From: Paramacrobiotus richtersi | Taxonomy: Eukaryota; Tardigrada; Eutardigrada; Parachela; Macrobiotidae | DNA: 49,218 bases | Reading direction: 5' to 3' | Assembly (NCBI GenBank): GCA_034698045.1 | Contig: JAQGAU010000046.1 | Location: forward strand, 1-49,218 | In this document: in pieces, positions 23,511 to 34,303 of the stretch | Position numbering within the stretch: position 1 is the stretch's first letter | How the letters are laid out: each line of letters begins with the position of its first letter | Notes under the pieces: generated by a model | What the model was told of the DNA's origin: nothing | Seen by the model: only the letters and a program-made list of their open reading frames with translations | Database searches by the model: none | Program-made: the position numbers and the translations under genes

Positions 23511-25418
23511 ATGGATGCCTGTTTTTTATGCGAAAGTGAGGAAGAAAAAGAGCTGCGAAAAATTGACAATGAGATCGAAAAACGTATTAGCAAAGGTCGG
23601 AAAGAGATGCGACGACAAATCAAGGTGCTATTCCTCGGAACCGGAGAAGCCGGAAAATCCACCATTGTCAAACAGATGAAAATCATCCATGAACAGAATG
23701 GATTTTCCGACAAAGAGCGGAAGGAGTACATTCGGCATATCCACTCCAACCTGGTGGAGTCGATACAGCAGCTTGTGGGGGCCATGGACATTTTGAGGAT
23801 TTCTTTTCAGGATCGTAGTAATAAGCATCTTTATGATACGCTGTTGCGGGATATTGATTATGTACATTTACACCAGCATCTCGATGCCGAACGAATGCGG
23901 GCGATACGGTCACTCTGGCTGGACGAAGGGGTTCGGGAAGCGTTTGCGCACCGGAAGGACTTCCATCTCAGCGATTCGACGGAATACTTTATGGAGCGAA
24001 TAACCAGCCGCCCACCCACTCCACCGCCAATGGATCTCGGTAATTTTGTTTTTACCAGCAGGAAAATCTTACAGTATTATTTTCATGATCAGTAAATGCG
24101 AATAACCGCACAAAGAAAGCAATTGTAAATTAACGAAAAAATTCAACGAGTTGAAAATTTAAGAGTTACGAGTACTGAAAGATTTCACATGCTTCGTTAG
24201 TTTTTTGTAATTAAGGCCATGATCACGACGAACATACCGAAAAATGTGTCAGCTTATGTATCACTTTTTTCATAAAGAAATTCCATCTACAAATATTAAG
24301 CTAGCTACCTCTTAAAAAACAGTGATACGATAAAGACGTGTTTGAAATCATCTACTGTAATTTTTTAATTTATTTCACATAATGTGATTTTAAGTAATCT
24401 GCTATAAGGTTTCTTATACTGCTAAGATCTAATCTAATGCGGTGAGCAGAATTCTCCATTTTGAAAATTTACTCAGTTACATGAACGTTTGTCTGGTGAG
24501 TTTCTATACATTATTTAAACATGTAGAAAAGGTCAAATTAACGTTACATTTTATACACTGTCATACAGTTCGAATTGTTAACTCATTAGCTAGTCTCAGA
24601 CTTCTAGTATAATTTGTTCACGTATTTTATAATTATTAGCTGGGCAAGTGCGCGTGTTTATTCAGCTATATATAAGGAAGCTGTGAGTAATGCGCGATTT
24701 GCTGTTAATTGCACCTTCCGCTTGTATATATCTAGATACATCGAAAGTGGAAGGCACTGTTAAAGTCGCTGTTGGCCCCCACCCCGACACACCGGTAAAG
24801 CTTCCACTAATTGATCCAAAATACATTCCACGGAACAGTGACATTGTCCGGGTCCGAGTGCGCACATGCAAAATCGAAGAATACTCTTTCAAAGTCGGTC
24901 GAGCCGAGTTTCTCCTGGTGGATGTTGGCGGGCAGAATACCGAGCGCCGGAAGTGGATACACTGCTTTGAAAATGTGACGCTGATCATGTTTATTGCCAG
25001 CTTATCGGAATATGATCAGACCATGTTCGAGAATCCCGGTGTTAATCGAATGAAGGAAAGTTTGGCGCTGTTTGACGTGATACTGAATTATAAAGATAAC
25101 GGAAGGGATTCCTTTGGAATATGGTTCCATGATGCGCCGGTGGTGTTGTTTTTGAATAAAACGGACCTCTTTGAGGAGAAAATTCTAATAAGCCATTTAA
25201 ATCGGGAATTCCCTGATTACGTATACACTGGAGAACGAAGCATTGCAGAAGAAGCAAAGGAATACATTTTGCTGAAATATTTGAATACTAGGCGAGCAGG
25301 GCGTGAAGTTTTTACGCATTTTACAACCGCAACGGATACCAGACAAATGGAGTTTATCTTCAACGTTGGACGACACAGTATCTTGCAACGGGCGCTTACG
25401 GATTTTAATCCTTTTTGA
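23511..25418 (+). CDS. G-protein alpha subunit with proline-rich insert in helical domain
   Basis: Second divergent alpha subunit, 403 residues from exons 23511-24039 and 24736-25418, joined in phase 1. N-terminal Cys 4 and 7 are possible palmitoylation sites. The P-loop is GTGEAGKST. After helix E (STEYFMERI) comes an insert of roughly 35-40 residues, beginning TSRPPTPPPM and ending before DPKYIPRNSD; ordinary G-alphas have about 6 residues there. The intron lies inside this insert. Switch I reads RVRTCKIEEY, where TTG is expected after the lysine position, and switch II reads DVGGQN, where DVGGQR is expected. The catalytic Gln is kept. NKTD and TTAT guanine motifs are present. The C-terminus is ALTDFNPF. 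Nucleotide handling may be altered, but this is inference. Confidence 0.9.
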
Positions 25419-25751
25419 AAGACCCAAGAAATTTACTAGCATTTATTCGTGCAGCTGGTATTGGGAGTGCTGGCTTATTTTGTACAATGCGTCACTGTAG
25501 AATTTTCAATTTGCAGCATTGTAGTAAAAATGACATTGATGTGTCATTTCTGACTGAATTTCGGTTTTGGTAACGAATGCAGCACAGACTGCAACAGGTC
25601 ACTGCGAGAATTTAATGATTAGATACACACGCTGATCGTTTGTTCGCCCCACTTTCTGAAGTACAGTCAAAAAAAGAAACCTGTTGTATGAATCAAAATC
25701 AATACACCATTTTTACGCAAAGTATATTTATGATTTTTGGCACAGTATTGA
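25419..25751. other. Convergent intergenic region
   Basis: This 333-bp spacer lies between the stop of the second G-alpha (+) and the stop of the papain-like gene (-). It should contain both 3' UTRs. No gene, RNA or repeat is visible. Confidence 0.5.
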
Positions 25752-27589
25752 CTAAACAGGAATGGATGCATCGCTGGCAATTCCGCAAATATTTTCTCCA
25801 CGAGCAATATAGATGTAGCCCTTTGCGCCCCAGTCGGCTCCTGCAATACATGTACGGTTTACAATAATCAGGGGTTGATTTTGTTAAAAGATTCCATACA
25901 AAGGCTGAAGCTTGTACTGAATAACGATTTGACCGTGATAACTATATATAGTTATTAGAGTATATACTCTAAAGTAAAAGTCAGCAATTGCGAATACTGT
26001 CCGGCAATGTAATCTAATACACATAAATTAAACGAACTACGTATATACCGTATACGTAATGAAGAATTTATACAACCCTGTGCACCAAATCAGAAATAAA
26101 TTTACAGTAGTTTCGCAATGGTTCTGCCCAGTGTACTAATTCTATATTACAGTCTGTATGTGTGGTTCTGTCAATCTACCACGTCAGTTAATTGGTACAG
26201 AAAAATCATCGTAATTTGTAGCGCTCATATGATTTTGAACGGTTTATATGCTGACCGGTTTTTGCACTGTGTATTGTGTATCCCAGACTTACCCCAGCTG
26301 TTTTTGCATATCCACATATCCTTGCCGTCTAGCGTTCCGTATCCCACAACAAGAAGCGCGTGATCCAGCATTGTGGGATCACAGGTCGTATCTTCGTAAA
26401 CACCGGATTGATAGGTCTGAAAGGATATCGACGCAGCGTCGATAAGGACAACAGCAGGATTAGTGTAGACCGCCTGCTTCAGGTCAGTTTCATTCAGCGA
26501 CTTGACGGCATATCCACCTTTGATCTAAACAACAAATCAGGCCGATATGAAAATTATTGTTCGTCCACGAAAAACAGTCTTAACCTTGTCAGTTCATCAT
26601 TTTAGAAAATCCCTTGATTTAGTCCTGCTTACTGAAGAACATCGCGTGACTAATGTAACGATGTAATAAATATTGTATTAGTAACTGTTCGTCTATAATA
26701 GCAGTTTTTAATACAATTACTCGTAGAGATCTCCTAGATCTGTGGTTATTTTATATCGGCAACACGTATTCAGTATTATGTGCTATGCACTATGCAAATT
26801 ACACAAACAACAAGTCGAACGTTTGTTTTGTTGGTCGGTAGGCATATGTTCGCTGACCATCATCTACAGCGATTATAATGCTAACAATATATCAGCATAC
26901 TTTTTTGGACTGCTTAACGTCGTCAGAGTTACATATACAAAATTTTAATTGATATTTGATAATAACTAAAATGCATTATTCGGCATGCATACCACAATCT
27001 CCGGCGTGCATTTATCAGCCTGACAAGTTTCTGGATTAATGACCGGTGGATAGTCCGCTCCCCAGCACAGTCCATGCAGTCCAACGATACAGTCGTATAC
27101 CGCATCCACCTGATGAGATCTTCGTGTCACCTGCGGGCTGGTTGTATTCAGACAACAATCCAGCAGTTCCTGAGTGCTGGCCTTAATCAGCTTGCCGGTT
27201 TTAATGAACCCGTAAGCGGAAACCGCTTCCTGCACCGCAAATGCAAAACTATTGCCAACTTGTCCTTGATCGACGACCGGAAGTATGGCCCCTTTGTCGC
27301 GCCAGTCCCAGGAGTCCGGTATGTCAGACAAAGCTGTAAAGAAAAAGAAATCATTTTTTTTTTGACGGAAATTATGTTGTTTAATTTTTCTGCAGTCAGT
27401 TTATCGTCAGACACATAATAAATTTGTCAAAATGTTAAATACATTAATCATCATCGATATATATATATAGCTAATTATACCTGCATGCTTTCGATGCTTC
27501 GAACGTCGCAATGCATCCGAACTAGCAGTCAGCAACACCAGGACTCCAAAACAAGCGGTTAATATGCTGAGCCGGTTTGGAACGTCCAT
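25752..27589 (-). CDS. Papain/cathepsin-like (C1A) protein, active-site Cys replaced by Ser, no propeptide
   Basis: Secreted protein with a papain fold. Minus-strand exons are 27589-27481, 27333-26993, 26524-26293 and 25840-25752; all phases close, giving 256 residues. A signal peptide (1 to about 27, LSILTACFGVLVLL) is followed after only about 10 residues by the mature N-terminus IPDSWDWRDKG. The inhibitor I29 propeptide is therefore missing. The active-site segment QGQCGSCWAF reads QGQVGNSFAF (59-68), so the nucleophile Cys is Ser65 and the adjacent disulfide Cys is Val. His205 (LDHALLVVGYG) and Asn225 (KNSW) are kept. The C-terminal WGAKGYIYIARG strand is intact. Either it is an inactive pseudoprotease, or a Ser-based hydrolase as proposed for silicateins. 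The Ser/His/Asn retention argues against simple decay. Confidence 0.92.
25955..25972. repeat. 18-bp perfect palindrome in intron
   Basis: TTAGAGTATATACTCTAA is its own reverse complement. It lies in the last intron of the papain-like gene. Its AT content makes chance occurrence plausible, and no function is claimed. Confidence 0.5.
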
Positions 27590-28894
27590 TTTAGAGACAG
27601 TGTTACGGTACAAACAGTCTGGAGATGATCTGACTTCAAAAAGCTACAAGCCGCTGTTCTTGATGTAACAGCCTGTTGTGCATTTGGGACTGTGCTTATA
27701 TTCCAGCAGGTTCTCGTTCCTTGCCATGTCGTACATAGTTTACCGTTATCAGCTCAGTTTAAGGGAGTCAATAGCTTTATCACTGCCATCACAAGCTCAC
27801 GGCAAAATTGTACATGAACTAAATTATAATTATACATCTAACCAGATAATCGCTATGACACGTACCGCTGATGCATACCACCGGCGTCAAGTCAGATTGT
27901 TAGCGTAAAGTCACGTATTTATACCTGGGCTGCAAAAAATCTTACCAAAAAAACACCAAGCGTATAATATAAGTACAGTACAGTCGTATGTGTAAGAATT
28001 TCTATGCATGAATCACACGCAGAAAAGTCCATTTTTCCGAAATCTACACCATACGCAACTTTTATGACTTCGTGAAAAAAATAATAAACTTAGTTGATTT
28101 TATACGAATTCAAAGCAGCAGCTATTTTTAATTATCTACTTTTACTTATGCAGCGCTTGCAAACTAAATTACAGAATCGATCATATCGTTTAACGTATCA
28201 GGCCAGATTTTCAGGCTTCGTGCAGTTGATCGAAAATCCACAATACAGTACTATAGAGTTAATTATATTCGTCATAAATATTGAAAGTATGGGATATTTT
28301 GTGTCGAAAATCAGCGGTAACATTGCTTTACCGTTCGGTTACCGGTTTCGAGATATCGCTGGACCGATTCTTCAAAACTGCAAAATGCAAATTTGCACGG
28401 TATTAATTAAATCTTTCAGTATTAATGTTTAATGTCTGATTTCACCCCATATTAATGTTTAATATCTGAAAGACCGCATATGCATCACTTTATATACGAA
28501 CTTAAGTATACTAATTATATGCATCGATTTATGTAAACTATCGTGTGTCGAGCCTCCGTTCCTGATCAGCATTATATAAATACGTGCATGTTATGTATTC
28601 CAGGATATTATACGCATGCATTTGTATTGCTAATCAAAACCGTCACCGCTTTCGTGATTGCGTAAAAACGTAGTTATGGATTTTTTTATTTTATTTTCGA
28701 ATAACTTCTGAACTGTGCACGTGCCTAACATATGCCTTATAATTATCTGATATAACATTAGTTATAAACTTATAATGCAAGATACGCACAAGGACCATAT
28801 ATTTACTTGCTAAAGGACAGTTTCACTTACAATTAGAAAGCCTGACAATCTGAACATAAATATCGATACAAAATTACAGTTATAGCTTCCGTGG
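27590..28894. other. Intergenic between two minus-strand genes
   Basis: This 1.3-kb spacer holds the 3' UTR of the intronless G-alpha at its right side and the promoter of the papain-like gene at its left. A TTTATT at 28684-28689 (AATAAA on the minus strand, about 210 bp past the stop) is a possible poly(A) signal. The 112-codon frame at 28094-28432 (+) is not supported by any family or splice context. Confidence 0.5.
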
Positions 28895-30127
28895 TCATTG
28901 TAAATGAAAATCCATCAAAGAAATGCGCAGGTTATAGTCTTCCACCGCCGTGGTAACAAATCGCATTCCCTCCGTATCAGTGGCACAGGTAAGATGCGAA
29001 TACAGCAGTTTATCAGGATCATCGGCCTCGTAATCCCTTTTCTTCCTTTCCCCCAACTGTTTATCTGCGACTTCCGCATTATGCAATAAATACGATTTGA
29101 CATAGGCCAAAAACATTTGCAAAACAAACTCTTTCGCAATATCCCCTTCGCTCTTGGTTTTGGCTGACTTATGCTTGGATTTGTATTCAGCATACTCGGG
29201 TATATATTTCCCCATATCTCGTCTCTTGATTTTCTCATCAAAAATATCCGTTTTATTCAGAAACAGAATGATCGCCGCTTCCTGTAGGAACCGTTCGTTG
29301 ATGATCACGTTAAACAGCGCCAGACTCTCCTTCAGCCGATTCACACCCTCCTCCCCCTGGGCGTCCACTTCCAGCACCAACTGGTCATAGTCGGACAGTG
29401 CCGAGACGAAGATGATGGATGTCACCTTCTCGAATAAGTGGATCCATTTGCGCCGTTCCGTCCGCTGCCCACCCACATCGACCACGCGAAAGTACACTTG
29501 CCGCACTTTAAAACTGTATTCTTTTACTCCGGTTGAACTCTTCCTTACTCGGAGGATATCATCCTGCGTCGGGACATAGTTCTGTTTGGCAATCTCATCC
29601 AAACGTTCGAAAAAATATCGGGTGGAATCGCTCAAGTACACAAACGTGTATTCATTGCGCCTCTGGTACGCCTCCTGTACTCCGCCGTCGGCCCATAGCT
29701 TTTTCGTGGCGTCGAACAGGGATTTCAGCATCTCAGGATCATCGGTGATATTATCCCTGTAATAAGTCTTTGCCTGTTTCCTCACCTGCTGAGCACGCTT
29801 CTTGTTCTCTTCATGCTCAAAGTGAATATGAAACTGGTCCACTGCATCGAGCATGATAATCATGGCTTCGAAAACATTCTCCCGAATGGACTGTACAAAT
29901 TCCAGGCGTTTACGTTCATCCGCAAACTCCTGTCCGTGAATGATCTGCATCTGTTTCAGTACAGTGGACTTTCCCGCTTCTCCTGTACCGAGGAGCAGCA
30001 TCTTCAGTTCCTTCCGGGAATACTTTTTATGCTGATCCATTTCACGATCGATGCCTCGGCTAACAGCATTGCGTAGCTGTATTTCTTCGGTGGCCAAACA
30101 CGGACAGCAGTGGCTTATCGCTTCCAT
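28895..30127 (-). CDS. Intronless G-protein alpha subunit with extended C-terminal-domain loop
   Basis: Third alpha subunit, a single open exon of 410 residues from the ATG at 30127; an upstream in-frame ATG at 30175 would add 16. I prefer 30127 because MEAISHCCPCLATEE resembles G-alpha N-termini, with a Cys cluster for palmitoylation. The P-loop is GTGEAGKST, switch I is RKSSTGVKEY, and switch II is DVGGQRTERRKW with the catalytic Gln. NKTD and TCATDT are present. A Lys/Glu-rich insert (EYKSKHKSAKTKSEG and a stretch ending ERKKRDYEADD) lies between NKTD and TCAT, lengthening the loops around helix 4. The C-terminus is LMDFHLQ. Absence of introns, unlike its two neighbours, fits an old retrocopy or intron loss. 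The reading frame is fully open, so it looks functional. Confidence 0.93.
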   Translation of the reverse strand: MEAISHCCPCLATEEIQLRNAVSRGIDREMDQHKKYSRKELKMLLLGTGEAGKSTVLKQMQIIHGQEFADERKRLEFVQSIRENVFEAMIIMLDAVDQFHIHFEHEENKKRAQQVRKQAKTYYRDNITDDPEMLKSLFDATKKLWADGGVQEAYQRRNEYTFVYLSDSTRYFFERLDEIAKQNYVPTQDDILRVRKSSTGVKEYSFKVRQVYFRVVDVGGQRTERRKWIHLFEKVTSIIFVSALSDYDQLVLEVDAQGEEGVNRLKESLALFNVIINERFLQEAAIILFLNKTDIFDEKIKRRDMGKYIPEYAEYKSKHKSAKTKSEGDIAKEFVLQMFLAYVKSYLLHNAEVADKQLGERKKRDYEADDPDKLLYSHLTCATDTEGMRFVTTAVEDYNLRISLMDFHLQ

Positions 30128-30175
30128 AAAACCGACTGGATTGATTAACGTGTATTTGTTTGAAATTAAATTCAC

Positions 30176-32049
30176 TAATTATTGGTCAAATGTTTAAGCT
30201 CTGCAATGAAAAGTTTCATTGCCAGTATGTTGAAAATCAAGTACTGTATTACGGTTCGGTGTTCCATGTGTCGACAACATGATTTGTGAGGCCCGAGCAC
30301 GAGTCTCACATTTTTTTGGAAACATTTTTTGTGTATTTAGTTCGAGTTCACAGCTGGAGGGAATGAATACGCAGACACAAATCCGCCGGCAGTTGACGAA
30401 ATAATCGATACAATATACCATACTTTGAACAAAATTCTGTGAAGACGCTCAATCGAGAAGACGCGTACATGTAAGCTACAGAAGAATCGCCATACATATT
30501 CGTCACTGCCAGTTGCTGTCCAAATTCACACGATGACCTTTCGGATGCACCAACCCTTCACATGGTCTACATACCGGTGTTTTATCCATACTACTACTGC
30601 TGCTACAGTACCTCCATGCACTGTAAAAGCTGGGAAGCGGTATACTATCATCATTACATATATCTTGACAAAATGGCCGTAACTGCTCATCACTAACATT
30701 ATTGTAAGTCTTTATGCCCTGGTATTATACAACTACGCTTATGCATGCAGAAGCAATGTGGCGTGAATATTTTGCACATTTAATATACAAGCCGGAATCG
30801 TGGAATACAATACGTAAACCCAATACTTGTAATTTATTTTTACCAGGCACTCACATATGCCGCGCAATTTTATACAAAGTTCTGCAGTTACTGATCTATG
30901 TATGCGGCACGTGCATTATGTTAATATTGATCATGTGGTACGTAAAGTCTGATCTGATCAGCATCTGTTAGGATTATTAGAATTATTAGTTCATATAAAT
31001 GTGCAAAGTAATTTTAAATTGTTAGCAAAATGTAGCTGTTTACAGCCTCTTGACAAGATATTCTGCACATGGATTGAAGAGTGTCCATTTCCCGTACGTA
31101 CACGGTACACAGCTGACAAGTGAACGATGTCTTGAAAATGTTATAGGATGTTATAGATACGTGTTGGTTAAGAGATATAGATACGTGTCAGTTAGTTATG
31201 TTATAGGTACGCGTTATTTGTAAAATGTTATAGATACGTGTACCACTTCCTGTAGGAACAACAGCCGTAACAACGCTAACAGAAACAAACAAAAACAAAC
31301 CGAAGATTCGATATTGTTTTGCCAGTTTTTCGTACGAGTTTCTCGTACCCATTCTTCCGTCGTGTAAAAATCTGTATGTTTTATGTACTTAACTCGTGGC
31401 ATGCATATATTGGTACTAGTATCGGTTAGGCTTTTGCATCTTACAACCCAACTGACGTAGATCGTGGCAAGTTCCTTAGGGTCGCGCAAAAGATTTGGAC
31501 AGATCTTATTTATTCCGAGATATTACACACCGGTATAAGTGGAAAACACAGCAATCCATAGCTAGTGTCTGACACCAGCCGCAGTTATCAAAAACTTGAC
31601 CTTAAAGAAACTAGCTTATTAGTGATTAGGAAACGAATTGTAACACAGGTATGTAACGAAGTAAAATACCACCGGACTAATTGATGCTGCAACGTCGAGA
31701 TTCTGTTAAATGAAACAGGGTGAAGAGGATAGTGGCAGGCATCCATTGCTAAGAGCAGAGATTTTTTTCAGCACCTTAATAAGACCTTTTCCGGTTCACA
31801 CACTTTTATCCATCTGCAAGAAAAGCCGGCATCAGTTTCAGTCAACTGTGACCGTGTACTGGACAGCTGGAAGTACATATGTAAAAGCAGTCCATGACGG
31901 AGAACTATGTTTCTACTCCGTTAAAAATTGCTGCTCATGATCACATCTGTATAGGTTCGTTATATTAAAGTTCGTTCAAACCGCAATTAAACTGGCGGTG
32001 CAAATTTCGTGTTAATTCTACCAACCTATCGACGAAACAGCTTAAAAAT
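30176..32049. other. Long intergenic region, no gene recognised
   Basis: About 1.9 kb upstream of the intronless G-alpha and downstream of the SelW-like gene. It contains a degenerate tandem motif (31138-31245) and several unsupported open frames (30714-30971, 31214-31489, 31710-31940). The promoter of the intronless G-alpha must lie at its left end. Confidence 0.5.
31138..31245. repeat. Degenerate tandem GTTATAGATACGTGT repeat
   Basis: Four imperfect copies of a TTATAGATACGTGT-like word occur within about 110 bp (near 31149, 31179, 31202 and 31230), separated by irregular spacers. The ACGT core recurs in most copies. It could be simple repeat expansion or a cluster of ACGT-core binding sites. 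Confidence 0.6.
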
Positions 32050-33541
32050 TCAAGATGAATGATCGCCGGACTGCTTGATGTTTTCTTCCTTCAAGGCTTC
32101 AAGGGCTTGGTCGATGGCCTTCGTCACTTTGTTCAGTTTGTCCGGGGTATCGCAAAATCCGTCTCCACCCTGCGAAAACATAAATACAACTGCCAATAAC
32201 ACAAGACAAAACGCGGCCTAAACCCAGGTCCTGCTTTCTTTTCTGCAGTATGTTTTCTTGATGAAAATCCCAGGGCGTAAGTTTATTCAGTCGCCGCCCC
32301 GTAAATGTTACCTCTGGAATGATATAAGAGGGAAAAATAGAAAAAAGACTACATGTAGCGACTCCGGAGTTAATTTCATAAGAGTGACCAATATTCAGAA
32401 AAAAACATAATTTCCAAAACACCATCGTAACTTCATAGCTGTTTAATTCACGATCGTACGAAAATTTCGACTACTTTTTTGCGCATTTTTTTCAGAACCT
32501 GATGTGCGTACGGACACTTACGAGTTTGGAATGACACAGCTGTCCATTCACTTCCACCTCGAACTTGCCGGTCGTGGTCGATGTCGGGATTACATCGAGA
32601 TCCTAAAACAAAAAAAGCACAAAGGCAAATGTGAACCAAAATCCATACAAATGTCAAGTGATACAGTACAGTGCTCGCACTGCAAACTATCATGATGTCC
32701 AACAATATAAGTAAAACGTCAGAATAAAAGTAAATAAATAAGTAGCAAATAAATAGCATAAGTCAGAATTAATAGTAAATTAAATTGAATTAATAGTAAT
32801 TTAAATTAATAACACTCCTAACAAGTTCCACCTACCACTTCAATATCCCCCTTATAACGCTTCGAAAGTTCCGTCAGGAACGTAGCGAGCTGCAAACCAA
32901 AATGTTCGTTTGGTAAATTCGTAACCTTTGTACCAAGAGTAACGTAAGCAACAACATAAATTCACGAAAACTATCTCTGATTTATTTCTGTCAGTACGTA
33001 TTTTCTTAAGTGCTTCTGAGCAGTGTAAACTTATGCGATGCAGTGCATGTGAATACATACATAATAATCAACTCAACAAATTCGTTCAATTAACAATAAG
33101 TAGCCGTGAGTACCTTCGTTCCAGACACACACGAAAAACTGTAAAAAAGATATCAGGTGAGACACCGATAGGCAATAAAAAAAACCATAATCTCATTGTT
33201 ATAATATCAAAAAACCACAGCAAAAATTAAGAACATCTCACACAACAAAACTGTCATGATTTCCAACAACATAAGTAAAAAATAAATAGTATAAGTCAGA
33301 ATAAAAGTAAAGTAAATTAAATTAATATTAAATTATTAAATTAAATAGTAAATTAAATTAATTCTTGCTCGCATATTTAGGTGATTAAAAGCGCAGTAGA
33401 AGTACGACAGAGAAGCAGCAGCATCTCCTTGAGACTGGCCAGTCCTGCAACCATGATCCTATGCCGTGGTAGCAGTAAGTACACTCATTTTACTCACCAG
33501 TATACGACACTGACCAAAACTTTCCCGCTTTTTGACGACAT
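32050..33541 (-). CDS. SELENOW: SelW/Rdx-family thioredoxin-like protein, Cys homologue
   Basis: Small redox protein of the Rdx (SelW/SelT/SelH) family. I reconstructed five minus-strand exons: 33541-33498, 33138-33114 (only 25 nt), 32889-32836, 32602-32522 and 32169-32050. All phases close, giving 107 residues. The N-terminus KVLVSVVYCFSCVSG has the family beta-strand followed by the redox motif, here CFSC with Cys where selenoprotein W has Sec (CxxU). The middle keeps TGKFEVEVNGQLCHSKL and the GGDGF turn that follows in SelW, then a terminal helix. It is slightly longer than human SELENOW (87 residues). The micro-exon encodes the whole redox motif, so skipping it would remove the active site. 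Expected role is cytosolic thiol redox; orthology within the Rdx family is inferred from motif order. Confidence 0.85.
32681..32810. repeat. Intronic repeat, copy A (AT-rich, TCATGATNTCCAACAA head)
   Basis: The sequence starting TCATGATGTCCAACAATATAA, followed by AGTCAGAATAA/AAATTAAATT-type sequence, recurs at 33246-33362. The two copies sit in introns 3 and 1 of the SelW-like gene. The head of about 25 bp is near identical, so this is more than shared AT richness. Confidence 0.65.
33246..33362. repeat. Intronic repeat, copy B
   Basis: This is the second copy of the element described at 32681, in the same orientation. It begins CTGTCATGATTTCCAACAAC and continues into ATAAGTCAGAATAAAAGTAA and AAATTAAATTAA runs. 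It may be a short mobile element or a segmental intron duplication. Confidence 0.65.
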
Positions 33542-34303
33542 CTTGGCCAGATAATCCGGTGGTTAACGTTCCTTTGCCTGCAACCAGAAGTTGTTTCGAA
33601 ATCCAGAAAAAGCCTCGAAAGCTTAACCTGTTGACTGCGATATGTTTAGAACAATTTTTTAAACCAACAAGTATGTGAAGATATCACGACCCACGATCTA
33701 CAGGTAATCCATACCGAACGCTAAAATGCGACGAAACCAAAAACTTGTTTTAAGAATTCTTCCAATTTCAAAACGACTGGAAGTGTAACGACAAAGGGCC
33801 GCTGTAGAGGAAATCAGTGCCAGAATTCACAAAGAATGTTCAACTAATGCTGTACTGGTTTAGCCCAAATCCCGCAAAAGCATCCACAAACAGCAGAATT
33901 TTCAGCTTCGAAAGATGAGAGGTCCGAAAAAAATTGGACGGCACGCGTCCATCCAAATAACAATCACATGTTGAATGAGCTGGCTGGTCCATTCAACCGG
34001 CTTGTCGGACGATACTTCTGCTGCAGTACCACTGTTCTTTAATTTACGTACCGTACGCTTGTCTACGTCATCGTCAACTTTTATCAGATCACATTAGCGA
34101 TAAGGTGTGTAATCGGTAAGATGTGCTTTGCAGACAGTCGGGTAACCATAAATTTAATACACAGTGAAAAAGTAAATCCAGGCGCACAGCTGGTGTTGTA
34201 TATGGACCTGGAATACGCTACATTCGTCGTGAAATTAAACTCAGATTCTTGCTTGGCTTCGGTCGTTTTCTTGGATTTACACTGTTTTACCCATAAACTA
34301 GAA
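33542..34303. other. Divergent intergenic region between SelW-like gene and NPL
   Basis: The flanking genes diverge, so promoters for both are expected here. No family-level similarity was seen. An open frame on the plus strand runs into the first NPL exon from 34121, but it lacks similarity and is treated as leader. Confidence 0.5.

Noticed and set aside
34121-34303. N-terminal extension of NPL
   Set aside because: The frame is open but unlike any NPL; the ATG at 34304 aligns with the known start.
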